Below are positions 47,031 through 64,000 of a stretch of DNA of 64,000 nucleotides, piece after piece (position 1 is the first letter of the stretch; every line of letters begins with the position of its first letter). Both the position numbers and the translations under genes were made by a program. The DNA comes from Myrica gale (taxonomy: Eukaryota; Streptophyta; Magnoliopsida; Fagales; Myricaceae), in the NCBI GenBank assembly GCA_963930655.1, contig OZ005601.1, positions 25,730,921 through 25,794,920 on the forward strand. The letters are read 5' to 3'. The notes under the pieces are model-generated. The model worked only from the letters and a program-made list of their open reading frames with translations. It was not told where the DNA came from and ran no database searches.

Positions 47031-49196
47031 ATGGCGGGAAAGCTTGGCGTCAATACCGTGCGAAATTTCACTGTTCCCACCGTTGTTCCTCTATTTAAAT
47101 CCAATCCCCGCCCTTCATATCCCGTAAAACCCGCCTTCTGTAGGTTAAACCAATCTCTCAATCGTCCTTGCACTCCGGTTATCCCAATGGCGCAGTCTGA
47201 TGTGCAAACCAACGGCTTCAAAATCAAAGAACTGGCGACGAAGGTTCGTAAGCTTGACCAAAACGGCATTGCCGCTGTTGCGGCAGATGTGCAAACCAAC
47301 AGCTTCGAAATCAAAGAACCGGTGAGGAAGGTTCATAAGCTTGACCAAAACGGCGCTGCCACTGTTGTGGCACCTGTGGATATGTCATTCCTTAGAGTGA
47401 AAAAGTTCTCTGAGAAAGCAGTTTTGCCTTCCCGAGCTTCCATTCACTCCGCAGGCTACGACCTCTCCAGGTAAGAAGGATATGCAATTTTTCGTTTGTT
47501 TCTTAAACAAAGAAGAAAAGGCCTATTGTTGAATCGGATTGTTTAATGGGTGTTCATCTTTTGTGCAGTGCAGCAGAGGTCAAGGTGCCCGCGAGAGGAA
47601 AAGCCATGGTTCCAACCGATCTGAGCATTGCAATTCTTGAAGGAACCTATGCTCGTGTTGGTGAGTCCTCACTCTCTCCTACATGCCTTGTGTTGGAAAA
47701 AAAAAAATTATACTCGATAAGTGAGACATCCATTAGGAGAATACACAATTGGATTAATTATGTTAACTTACTTACATTTTAAAACATTACAAGGGGGCTT
47801 CTATTTATAATCCTACAAACTCACACACCCCACATTGTTAAGCAACGTGGAACTCCTACTTTCAACACTCCCCCGCAAACTCAAGGTGGACAAACCTTGA
47901 GTTTGGAGTTACAAAAATAATTACAGGAAAAAAATTACAAAGATTGTCGGTACTAAGCCGGGAAGTCACCAGTACTGCGCCGGGAGGATGCCGGTACTGA
48001 GCCGGGAGGTTGCCGGTACTGAGCTGGGAATTTTCCTGGAGAAAGCCGGTACTGAGCCGGATGGTCGCCGGTACTAAGCCGGGAGAAAGCCGGATGGTCG
48101 CCAGGAGGTAACCGGACTAAGCCGAAAACCTTGCTCCGATACCATGTTAGAAATAAAAATTTTTAACTTTGGCGACCATCCGGCTTAGTACCGGCTTTCT
48201 CCCGGCTTAGTACCGGCAATTGGATTAATTGTGTTAACTCACTTATATTTCAAAACATTACAATATGAGCTTATTTTTAAGCCAAAATTCACAAACACCC
48301 CCACATTGCTTAACAATGTGGGGTGTGTGAGTTTGTAGGATTATAAATAGAAGCCCCCTTGTAATGTTTTAAAATATAAGTGAGTTAACACAATTAATCC
48401 AATTGGGTATTCTCCTAATGGATGTCTCATTTATCAAGTATATATATATTTTTTTTTTCTAACATGGTATCAGAGGAAGGTTTTCGGCTTAGTCCGGTTA
48501 CCTCCTGGCGACCATCCGGCTTAGTATCGGCTTTCTCCCGGCTTAGTACCGGCAACTTTCCCGGCTCTGTACCGACATCCTCCTGGCACAGTACCAGCAA
48601 CCTCCCGGCTTAGTACCGGCAATATTTGTAATTATTTTTCTATAATTATTTTTTCCTGTAATTATTTTTGTAACTCCAAACTCAAGGTTTGTCGGTTTGT
48701 CCACCTTGAGTTTGCGGGGGAGTGTTGAAAGTAGGAGTCCCACATTGCTTAACAATGTGGGGGTGTTTGTGAATTATGACTTATAAATAAGCCCATATTA
48801 TAATGTTTTGAAATATAAGTGAGTTAACAAAATTAATCCAATTGGGTGTTCCCCTAATGGATGTCTCACTTATCAAGTATAAAATTTTTTATTTCTAACA
48901 CCTTAGAATGTTATCTTTGTTTGTTTAACGAAACGGGCTTGTGTGGATGTAGCGCCGAGATCAGGCTTGGCTTGGAAGCACTCTATCGATGTGGGTGCGG
49001 GTGTCATCGATGCTGACTACAGGGTCCAGTTGGGATCATACTGTTCAACCATTCTGAAACCGATTACGAGGTGGAAGAGGGCGATAGGATCGCGCAGTTG
49101 ATAATTGAGACGATCATTACCCCGGAGGTGATGGAGGTTGAGGATTTGGATGAGACCGTGAGGGGTAACGGTGGGTTCGGGTCTACCGGCGTATGA
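47031..49196 (+). pseudogene. dUTPase gene with an apparent 1-base frameshift in exon 3
   Basis: dUTPase hydrolyses dUTP to dUMP and keeps uracil out of DNA. Exons are 47031-47470, 47569-47660 and 48953-49196. Family motifs are present: 'LPSRASIHSAGYDLS' (motif 1), 'KAMVPTDLSIAI' (motif 2), '[13 protein letters not shown]' (motif 3), and in a shifted frame '[11 protein letters not shown]' (motif 4) and '[11 protein letters not shown]' (motif 5). Just after motif 3, at about 49021-49024, three G stand where four are expected. The frame then closes 27 codons later at about 49099 without motifs 4 and 5. Unless this is a sequence error the copy is dead. The N-terminus (about 52 residues, Arg/Ser/Pro-rich) looks like a plastid or mitochondrial transit peptide, and the Met at residue 53 could start a cytosolic form. 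Intron 2 contains an inverted TRIM. Confidence 0.75.
47691..48900. mobile_element. Inverted-dimer TRIM element inside dUTPase intron 2
   Basis: A complete 177-base terminal repeat in minus orientation (47691-47867) stands at the left, and a complete 178-base one in plus orientation (48723-48900) at the right. Each is followed inward by internal DNA rich in 'ccggcttagtaccgg' motifs. Inner primer-binding sites are near 48146 (minus) and 48463 (plus, tggtatcagag). In the middle, two truncated terminal repeats meet head to head at the natural palindrome 'ccacattgcttaacaatgtgg' (48301-48321). Outer flanks are ccttG (47686-47690) and ccttA (48901-48905), a 4-of-5 match to a target-site duplication. 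Confidence 0.8.
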
Positions 49197-49440
49197 GCAA
49201 GCCTCCCTATTAGCTATTTCTGCTTCTTTGTTCCGTAGTGTTAAGGATCAGAGACTTGATCGATATCATTGGCGCGCTAGAGTAATTTTGTCGAACGGAT
49301 AGTGAGCAATTGTTCTGATATTGCCCTTTCAATCATCTGGAATGGAAATTCGCTTGTTTGGAATGGTTGTGGGGTTAAAGTTTAAAATTCAAATTTTAAG
49401 ATTTAAAAATTGTTTTGTTGTAAGGGTTTGTTTGTTTTTA

Positions 49441-50454
49441 AGGAAAAATTTACTCTGCACCTTTGAACTTTTAGGTCATTTTTAAATTACACTCATTTTT
49501 ATTGATTTCTTTAAATTAATACTTATTTTTATTAATTTCGTTAAATTAATAACTCAAAGGAAGACGTTACGTTAATTTCCACCATCATTTCACAGTGTCG
49601 TTACTTCTCACGTAAACGTCATACTTCCCGTTTTACCATTCCTTTAATGAATTATAGACATTGCACGTTCCCCCGACATTTCTCTCCAAAACCAGTATTT
49701 AATGGCCTCTGCATCGTAGAACGCAATTTTTGATGCAGAACGCAATTTTTCTCGTAGAGCCTGCCTCGGTCGGAAAAGATTATGAGCGCCACCTCCACGT
49801 CGCACAGAACTGCGAGCTTTGCAAGCCTTCTTGAACAGCTCGCCCTTGCGCTTCGAGAACGTCACTTGCCGGCAGCTCGTATCCTCGATTCGCTTCAGCT
49901 GCACCTTTCCCGTCCCCATTTCCACGTGGCTTTCTTCCGTGCTTCGCTCCAGCTGACCACAAGGCGGTACTTAATTGTTCTTTTGTACAAGTACCTCAAG
50001 CTTTTACGTGGTGCGACCTCCGTAACTCCTCTCACTCCCCATCCCAGGGCTTTAGATACACAGATGGAAGGACCGGAGGTTGATGTAAATATCAGTCTTT
50101 AATGATCATTGGTATTTCCTTACTCGTTGAAGAGAGCACCATTTCCCAATCAAGTTAACAGCCAGACTCTCAACCTATACAGGATTGTTCAACTTGAAGA
50201 GTGTATGGTCAGAACCTTTTTTAGTCTCCTGGTACATGTCTTGACTAAATCAGGCCAGAAATTTGCCAAGGATATCTGGGTGGACGGTACGTTCTTTGAG
50301 CGGTAGAAATGACCCTAAAGTAACGGCAATTTGAGCGGTAGGGTGGAAATTAAGGTAAAATGATACTTTGAGGTATTAATCTAACGAAATCAATAAAAGT
50401 GGGCGCAACTTAGAAATGACCTCAAAGTTCAGGGGTGCAAACTAAATTTTCCCC
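49441..50454. mobile_element. Pack-MULE-like element carrying a MADS-box fragment
   Basis: A perfect 9-base target-site duplication, TTGTTTTTA (49432-49440 and 50455-50463), flanks long imperfect terminal inverted repeats of about 120 bases. Both begin '(a/g)ggaaaa(a)ttta..t.tgcacc', continue 'tgaactt.taggtcattt' and include 'ttttattgatttc'. The interior is GC-richer and contains a MADS-box sequence. There is no transposase. The 9-base duplication and long inverted repeats fit non-autonomous Mutator-like elements that pick up gene pieces. Confidence 0.8.
49735..49919 (-). pseudogene. Captured MADS-box first-exon fragment
   Basis: The minus strand from the ATG at 49919 encodes 'MGTGKVQLKRIED', 'CRQVTFSKRKGELFKKA', the N-terminal half of a type II MADS domain. 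The frame then slips at about 49817-49823. In the next frame 'LAVLCDVEVALIIFSDRG' completes the domain down to about 49740. The piece corresponds to exon 1 of a typical MIKC gene and no later exons are present. Residue 3 is Thr where Arg is usual. It lies inside the MULE-like element and is not expected to give a working factor. Confidence 0.8.
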
Positions 50455-50463
50455 TTGTTTTTA

Positions 50464-50969
50464 TTTGTACATTACCCTGTTCAAGGGTTAAGCTTCTTCT
50501 GTATGTTTATGGCATATAGACATGGAAAAAGTAAACAGCACGCTACAGATGTTCCAAGGAAAATTAGCGCAGCTTTGTTTAAAGACGCCCTTCACCAGTT
50601 CACCTGCATCACTGTATCCTTCCTCTGAGACACGAAAAAAGAGCAACAATATAGATAACGAAAATGCTATTTTACCCCGCACAAATCAGATGCATATATT
50701 CCTCATCTTCTTTTGAAGCAAATCAGTTTAATCAAATATGAAGGGTATGACGGAAAATACAACCAAAACTCAGTAAGATAAAAATCAACATAACAGAAAT
50801 TTTGGCCCGGTTAGAAGTCACCAACATAAGTGAAAAAAAAATACCTTCAATGGTAAAGTTGTTCAAGGGGTTAGAATTACTTACATTTCAATCAGTATGC
50901 ATTTTTGGGTACAATCTGAAAAACTTGCATTCAGCAGACAGATGAATTAAGAGTGCCACGGAGTGGTGA
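50464..50969. other. Spacer between the MULE-like element and the RING remnant
   Basis: AT-rich; no gene or element ends seen. Confidence 0.5.
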
Positions 50970-51200
50970 AAAAGCTTCTTTAATTTGAGTTCAATACACA
51001 TATCGGAACTTTAACTTCAAGCGGTGCGCAGGATGCAGGACAAGATGACTCATCTCGCCAACCAAAGATTGATACTCTTGGGACGATATACGTGGTAGCA
51101 AGCAAAGATCCTGCACCTTTCCCCCATCTAAGTAAACCATGCAGGTCGATCTATTGCCCTTGCCGTAACGAGTGACCAGATGATCGAGCATCTAAAATAG
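50970..51200 (-). pseudogene. Decayed RING-H2 fragment related to the gene at 54544
   Basis: The minus-strand sequence aligns with the RING part of 54544-55125. Shared blocks include 'catctcgccaacc' against 'cttctcgccagcc', 'agatcctgcacctttccccc' against 'atatcctacacttttcccc', and 'gcaggtcgat' in both. In the frame 51191-50991 one still reads 'STCMVYLDGGKVQDL' against 'STCPVCLDGLQTGEK'. The second Cys of the first CxxC pair is changed, and a deletion shifts the frame before the central zinc ligands. It is non-functional as a RING. Confidence 0.7.
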
Positions 51201-51319
51201 GCCAACAGATAATGGGAGACAAGAACCTAGACAGTGGAGAAGAATCATGTAGCTGTCTAATAAGTACAGAACTCGCATGGAGAAAATATCGCCATTCTTC
51301 CTACACTAAGTTTGTAACA

Positions 51320-53902
51320 TCACCAGTAATCATTGCATGAACAGGTTCCATCTTTGAAGTGGTGAAAACGGTTTGAGTCTCTTACCACTATTTTCCTACC
51401 TGTGGCCATTGAAATAAACTTGATTGCAGCATGACAGTCCCCACAAACACGAAGATTCTTAAAAACCCTGATGGGTTTTGATTTGGCTGTGCTAATAAGA
51501 CCAAATGCCACAGCTATTTTTTCACTGTGTTGAGACAAATGTTGCTCCTTCTGTTCATCCTCCACATCATGAAGGACAAAACCTGTGTCCGGTGCATAGC
51601 CCAGTTTCTTTATTTTCAAAGCTAATTGGTTCAGTTCATCATAAATTTCCCTTGCTAGGGGGTGTGAAGTGTCCCCAACATGGAACTTGTGCACCTTACT
51701 TTCTACCTCTATCCAGCTACACCCTGCCTCTTTAACCAAGTTTCTCTCTTTCATAGTTTTTCTAATTATTGCCACATCTTCCCATTGACCTGACAAAGCA
51801 TACAAGTTTGATAGTAAGATATACGCTGCCGGATCACGTGGGTCTTGCTCAAGAATCATCTTTGCAGCATGTTCTCCAAGCTCTTTATGTCCATGAACTC
51901 GACAGGCAGCAAGAAATGTACGCCAGACCAGTGCATCAGCTTTGAAGGGCATTGAGTTAATAAATTCGAAGCCCTCTGAAAGGGATCCTGCTCGGCCCAA
52001 TATGTCAACCATACAAGCATAATGCTCCATTCTCGGAACAATCCCATGTTCTTTGTACATAGAGTTGAAGTATTTCCAGCCCTCAGAAGTCAGGCCCCCA
52101 TGGCTACAAGCCGATAAAACAGCAATATAGGTGATGTCATTTGGTTTAACACCAACCTCGAGCATTTTACAGAACATTTCCAAAGCCCTTGAGGCAAATC
52201 CATGTTTTGCAAAACCTGTGATCATTGAAGTCCAAGATATAACATTTCGATCATCCATATGGTCAAAAACTTGAAAAGCAGCTTCTATGTTTCCACACCT
52301 AGAATACATGGAGATCAATGCATTACAAATGCATTGGTTTGACTCAAATCCTGATTTCAGAAGCCTGGCATGAATTTGCTCCCCCTTTCCAATTGCACCA
52401 GTACTAGCAGCTCCACTCAGGAGACTAGCAAATGTGAAAGTACTAGCACCCATTCCTGTATCCTCGAGTTCATGAAAGTGTTTAAAGGCTTCATAAAAAT
52501 TCAAATATTTGGCATATCCATCAACCATGGTGTTGTAGGAAATCAAATTTTTCTCAACCAGCAAGCCAAAAGCTTTCCGGGCTTCTTCCATCATGCCAGA
52601 CCGTGCATACATACTAATAAGAGAATTTCCCACACAATTAACTGATGCAAGGCCTAGTTTCACCGCCTGACTATAAACTTGCTCGCCAATACGGGGCTCA
52701 GAAAATTTTGCACATGCCTTAAGGACACTAGAAAAGGTGAAATGATTTGGCAAAACATGACCCTGCATCATTTCAATGAAAAGGTGGACAGCTTCCTTAT
52801 GATGCCCTCCACCTCCACTTTGCGCATATCCCGTGATAATCGCTGTCCAAGACATTACGTTATGATCTGCCATCTGATTGAACACTTTCCTTGAATCATC
52901 CAGAGATCCATGTGCTGAACATTTTGCATACATGTCCACCAGACAAGAGCCAACACAAACATCTGAACCCGATCCCACCCTTACAGCCCAAGAATGCAAT
53001 TGCTGACCGAGAGATAAAACTTCTAACTCTGTGCAAGCCGATAAGACTCCACTCAATGTAAACTGATCTGGTACGTACCCACTCAAAACCATATCCAAAA
53101 ACAAATCTATGGCCTCTCTTGTGTACCCTGACTGCATAAACCTAGTTATCATCAAGGTCCAAGTAACAGCATTCTTCTCAGGCATTTTCTGAAACACCTT
53201 AAACGCTGTATCGACATCATCGCTGCCCTTCACAAGCATATCAATTAACGCACAGCCAACACACACATCGGCCTCAAAATATCCACTTTTTATCACAAAC
53301 CCAAAAATCATTCTCCCAACTGAAATACTGTCCGCATTCGAACACGCCCGAATCACTGCCGAGAAGCAATACTCATTTGGGTAAAACCCATCTTCAAGCA
53401 GCTCAAGAAACGTCCGGATGGCTTCAAGTTGCAAATCATTATTTGCGAAACAAGAAACCATTGCACTCCAAGAAACCAAGTCTCTCTTATCTCCCATACT
53501 ATGGAATATGGCTTTTGCTTTAGCACAATCGCCACACTTTGAGTACAAGCTTATTAGAGAGTTGAGAATGACCGAGTTGAGCTCTAGTTGAGAGTGATTC
53601 AACCGGGTGTGGACGAGTTTGCCGAGTTCAAAACTCCCGGACCTGATGCAGGACTTAAGAAGGAGGGAGTAGGAAGTGAGGTCCGGGTGACTATCGTTCT
53701 GGGCCATGAGATCGAGGGTGGAGATTGCTTTCCGGAGTTGGCCCACATTGAGTTCACGGATCAAACGGCGGTTGAGGAGCTGAAAGTTTGCGTTTTGGGT
53801 TGTTGATAATGACGACGGAAGCTTTTGGCAGGAAGGGTTACAGGGTGGTTCGAGAGAAGGTAACGGGAGCTTGGGGGAAGACGGAAGAGAGAGGCTGAGC
53901 AT
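51320..53902 (-). CDS. EMB2261: PPR-DYW protein (860 aa), EMB2261-like, chloroplast
   Basis: An intronless PLS-class pentatricopeptide repeat protein; these bind organellar RNA and, with a DYW domain, usually edit C to U. An N-terminal Ser/Pro-rich presequence (about 40 residues) suggests an organelle target. PPR motifs run from about residue 75 to 660 (for example 'NSLISLYSKCGDCAKAKAIF', 'VISWTSMITGFAKHGFASRA'). E/E+ motifs follow ('ERNLVKEAGCSWIEVESKVH'), then a complete DYW domain. It has the deaminase signature HSE (QHSEKIAVAFG), CGDCH and the terminal 'GTCSCNDYW'. The order and wording match Arabidopsis EMB2261 (At3g49170) from memory. Length is normal and the frame intact. RING-H2 sequences lie on both sides. 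Confidence 0.92.
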   Translation of the reverse strand: MLSLSLPSSPKLPLPSLEPPCNPSCQKLPSSLSTTQNANFQLLNRRLIRELNVGQLRKAISTLDLMAQNDSHPDLTSYSLLLKSCIRSGSFELGKLVHTRLNHSQLELNSVILNSLISLYSKCGDCAKAKAIFHSMGDKRDLVSWSAMVSCFANNDLQLEAIRTFLELLEDGFYPNEYCFSAVIRACSNADSISVGRMIFGFVIKSGYFEADVCVGCALIDMLVKGSDDVDTAFKVFQKMPEKNAVTWTLMITRFMQSGYTREAIDLFLDMVLSGYVPDQFTLSGVLSACTELEVLSLGQQLHSWAVRVGSGSDVCVGSCLVDMYAKCSAHGSLDDSRKVFNQMADHNVMSWTAIITGYAQSGGGGHHKEAVHLFIEMMQGHVLPNHFTFSSVLKACAKFSEPRIGEQVYSQAVKLGLASVNCVGNSLISMYARSGMMEEARKAFGLLVEKNLISYNTMVDGYAKYLNFYEAFKHFHELEDTGMGASTFTFASLLSGAASTGAIGKGEQIHARLLKSGFESNQCICNALISMYSRCGNIEAAFQVFDHMDDRNVISWTSMITGFAKHGFASRALEMFCKMLEVGVKPNDITYIAVLSACSHGGLTSEGWKYFNSMYKEHGIVPRMEHYACMVDILGRAGSLSEGFEFINSMPFKADALVWRTFLAACRVHGHKELGEHAAKMILEQDPRDPAAYILLSNLYALSGQWEDVAIIRKTMKERNLVKEAGCSWIEVESKVHKFHVGDTSHPLAREIYDELNQLALKIKKLGYAPDTGFVLHDVEDEQKEQHLSQHSEKIAVAFGLISTAKSKPIRVFKNLRVCGDCHAAIKFISMATGRKIVVRDSNRFHHFKDGTCSCNDYW

Positions 53903-54543
53903 GTTGCCTCTTAACGTACAGATAATGTTTTACTTTTATTTATAATTATTTTTGTGATTAATATGACGTAAAATTCGTGTTTTATTTATTTTTATTTAGC
54001 CCTTTTAATTTTCAATTTTATTAATCAAACTCTTACAGCCTATGGTATCCCCTCCTTTCTAATACAGATCCTCCTATTTCATAGGCCTAAGAAAACATGA
54101 CCCATTTTATATCTCTTTACCAAATTTTCTTCTTCTTCTTCTTCTTCTTCTTCTTCTTCTAATTAATAAGTACTCTTTTTTCTTTTTTCTTTTTCTTTTG
54201 TACCTTTTTCTCAGTTTGCTCTGTAATCTACTACCATTCAAGCAATTCTTTCATTTAAATTTCCCACCATCATTTTTCAGGGGATAGTGATGCTAACTAA
54301 GGGAATAGGTATCCAAGCATAATATGACACCTGCAGTACTGCTTTCCTTTGGAGCCATTTGTTCAATCAAAACGAAGCTCAATAATCTTAACAGCCTTTC
54401 TTTTTGCCAGGTTAGGAGTGAGTTAAGAGAGGAATGTTAGAGAATTATAATGGAAATAATAAAATTTACTTTTTCAGCTTAAGCTGTGGAGATAAATACA
54501 ATATTGTAGGACTAACATAATTGATATTCTAACAAGAAATAAT
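53903..54543. other. Spacer with a (TTC)n microsatellite
   Basis: Promoter side of the PPR gene and 3' side of the RING-H2 gene. A TTC repeat of about ten units lies at 54129-54160. Nothing else supported. Confidence 0.55.
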
Positions 54544-55125
54544 TTACTGCACAACATCCTTACTTGCTCTAAACTCAAATGGTGCCCGGCAGGTAGGACA
54601 AGTGAGTCTTCTCGCCAGCCAGAGATCGACACACTGGGCGTGAAATGCGCGTTTGCAAGCAGGAAATATCCTACACTTTTCCCCTGTCTGTAAACCATCT
54701 AAGCAGACCGGGCAGGTCGATGTGTTGTGGCTTTTGCCCTCAACATAGTAGAAACAGGGGAGTTCTTGCAACTCTTGGATGGATAAGCCTGAAGTATTGT
54801 CTTCTGTACTCGAAGGTACATCAATGCCATCTTCAAGTTTACTAACGAGATCGAAAACGAGGTAGGAGATCAAAACATATCCGAACACAAGGAGAGCTAA
54901 GCCCATAAGAGGGAATGTTGCGAAAAGAGGAGGGGAGGAGGAGAAGGCAGAGGAGGAAGAAGAGGTGCAGCAGAGAGCATGAAGTGCGGAGAACATTTTA
55001 AAGAAAATATACAGGAGGCAGATTTTGGGCATTGTGGTCGGGAAATGCATGCACATGATTGAGGGAGCCACAAAGTCACCAGCCTCTTTGGGTGCCAATT
55101 GTTCTTTTGCGTGAATCATAATCAT
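54544..55125 (-). CDS. RING-H2 type membrane protein (193 aa) with a substituted zinc ligand
   Basis: It resembles membrane-anchored RING-H2 (ATL-like) E3 ubiquitin ligases. A hydrophobic N-terminal half includes two likely membrane segments (about 34-52 and 68-93). The RING lies at 138-179: C138, C141, C157, H162, C165, C176, C179, with the usual W169 (DLWL) and P178. The position of the first histidine (C-x-H-x-F-H) is Arg159 (codon CGC where CAC would be His), so one canonical zinc ligand is missing. The start could be any of several Mets; I took the longest, single-exon frame. A decayed relative lies at 50970-51200 beyond the PPR gene. Whether the protein is active as a ligase is uncertain. 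Confidence 0.75.
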   Translation of the reverse strand: MIMIHAKEQLAPKEAGDFVAPSIMCMHFPTTMPKICLLYIFFKMFSALHALCCTSSSSSAFSSSPPLFATFPLMGLALLVFGYVLISYLVFDLVSKLEDGIDVPSSTEDNTSGLSIQELQELPCFYYVEGKSHNTSTCPVCLDGLQTGEKCRIFPACKRAFHAQCVDLWLARRLTCPTCRAPFEFRASKDVVQ

Positions 55126-56161
55126 CTGTGAAATAAAAGCTTAGTCAACAGAAACTACAGGGAAATGTAGTACCGAGATGTGATTTGGTTTTTCTGAGGA
55201 TTTGCAACTGTTGATCTCGTGGCCTTTCACTTTTTGGCTACGAAAATGAACGGTCAAACTATCATGTGCCGAAGGATTGCAATTCAGTACAAGTCCAGGA
55301 GCCCGTTGCACTGGAAACTCGCATGGGTTATTCTTGCAAAAGGGACTACTCTGCACCTGTATTTGCCCCCAAAGAGAGGGGGAACTGCGGAAGAAATGAT
55401 AGGTTGGTACCCCAGTCTAAAGCAAGTTGTCAAACATAGCTTGTAAATACAAAGCTTTGAAAGCTTAAGCAAGCATGAGCATGCCAAAATTGAGGTGGGA
55501 TTCCTTTTTTTCTACCCAAGAATGTCTCTGACTGCTTCTTATGCGAATCTCTACGCTCCAAGACTGTCCTGAACCCAGAAGAATTGCAATCGCGGGGCTT
55601 AAACTTCCTAATCCACCTAAATAATCATGACATTGATGTGCGCATCAGCAAAATCGAGGAGCCACGATTGGGCCCATATTAGATCAGGCTCTGTGAAAAC
55701 ATTTTAGTTCCCAAGCAGTCTCCAGGATCAGCCTCTTCAATCAAGGCAAGGGTTGATACACCGACTTTGTCCCAAAATGACGACCGAGCAGACGCAAACT
55801 AGTTTGGAGTTCTGAGATACATATATGTCTGGCGATCTGAATTTATTCTTTTTAATTCAAATGTTCATCGCTTAACTGAAATCCAATCATAAGGTTTATA
55901 AAAAAAAGTGGTCCCATCTGAATAACCGAAAGCTAACATTACCCACTTATTGAACCCTCTTATCAAAGATCACACCCCATTGAAATACTGTGGATAAGAG
56001 TTACAAAATCGCATGAAAAGCTACAGATTATTAGGTTGATACCATGAGCTCATCCGACTCGGAGTTCACAACAAACTAAATGAAGTCTACAAGAGCTGCT
56101 TCATGAGGGTGATGGCATGGGTCTGCCATCTTGCGAGCCCAAGAGTTTTCAGCAAAATCAA
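55126..56161. other. Upstream region of the RING-H2 gene and 3' flank of the PGI gene
   Basis: No other gene is supported. Short frames at 55141-55487 on both strands lack motifs. Confidence 0.5.

Positions 56162-64000
<7,839 letters not shown>

Overview
This window is nuclear DNA from a flowering plant, most likely a eudicot. The genes have many short GT-AG introns in an AT-rich background, and they encode plant-only families (OVATE, DUF620, PPR-DYW, an EXA1-type GYF protein). The repeats are also plant types: TRIM, copia, LINE, hAT, MULE-like elements and MITEs. No single sequence fixes the species.

Layout on the + strand: (1) 1-1500, AT-rich intergenic DNA with a small tandem duplication and a MITE. 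(2) 1500-7712, a plus-strand five-coding-exon gene for a 928-residue protein I do not recognise, with an internal duplication. (3) 8321-10435, a recent tandem duplication carrying two intact minus-strand OVATE family protein genes. (4) 12600-14562, a plus-strand three-exon DUF620 gene. (5) 15340-17290, a noncoding locus with a Site II/telo-box promoter followed by a series of box C/D snoRNAs. At least two of their guides fit the 5' end of 25S rRNA. (6) 18732-20299, a plus-strand three-exon gene for a small single-pass membrane protein.

(7) 20977-29900 is mostly repeats: a 1.5-kb long-armed inverted-repeat element, a SINE-like sequence and a decayed hAT transposase gene. (8) 29967-43299 is a minus-strand ten-exon gene for an EXA1-type GYF-domain translational regulator. 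Its 5.2-kb first intron holds a 2.0-kb LINE derivative with a perfect 19-bp target-site duplication. (9) 46619-49196 has a complete TRIM element just upstream of a dUTPase gene. A second, inverted-dimer TRIM lies in that gene's intron 2, and exon 3 carries an apparent 1-base frameshift. (10) 49441-50454 is a Pack-MULE-like element (9-bp target-site duplication, long terminal inverted repeats) carrying a MADS-box gene fragment.

(11) 50970-55125 holds an EMB2261-like PPR-DYW gene, an intact RING-H2 gene on one side of it and a decayed RING copy on the other. (12) 56162-64000 is the 3' two-thirds of a minus-strand cytosolic glucose-6-phosphate isomerase gene (16 exons visible). Its largest intron holds a fold-back copia fragment and a MITE.

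The genes do not form an operon or pathway. Links between them are evolutionary: local duplications (OVATE pair, RING pair, snoRNA copies) and element insertions in introns. The most unusual parts are the snoRNA cluster with its partly copied snoRNA, the two retroelement insertions with inverted structure, the MADS-capturing element and the frameshifted dUTPase. Coordinates, exon joins and motifs were read directly from the sequence. Family names and rRNA targets rest on remembered family knowledge and were not checked by database search.
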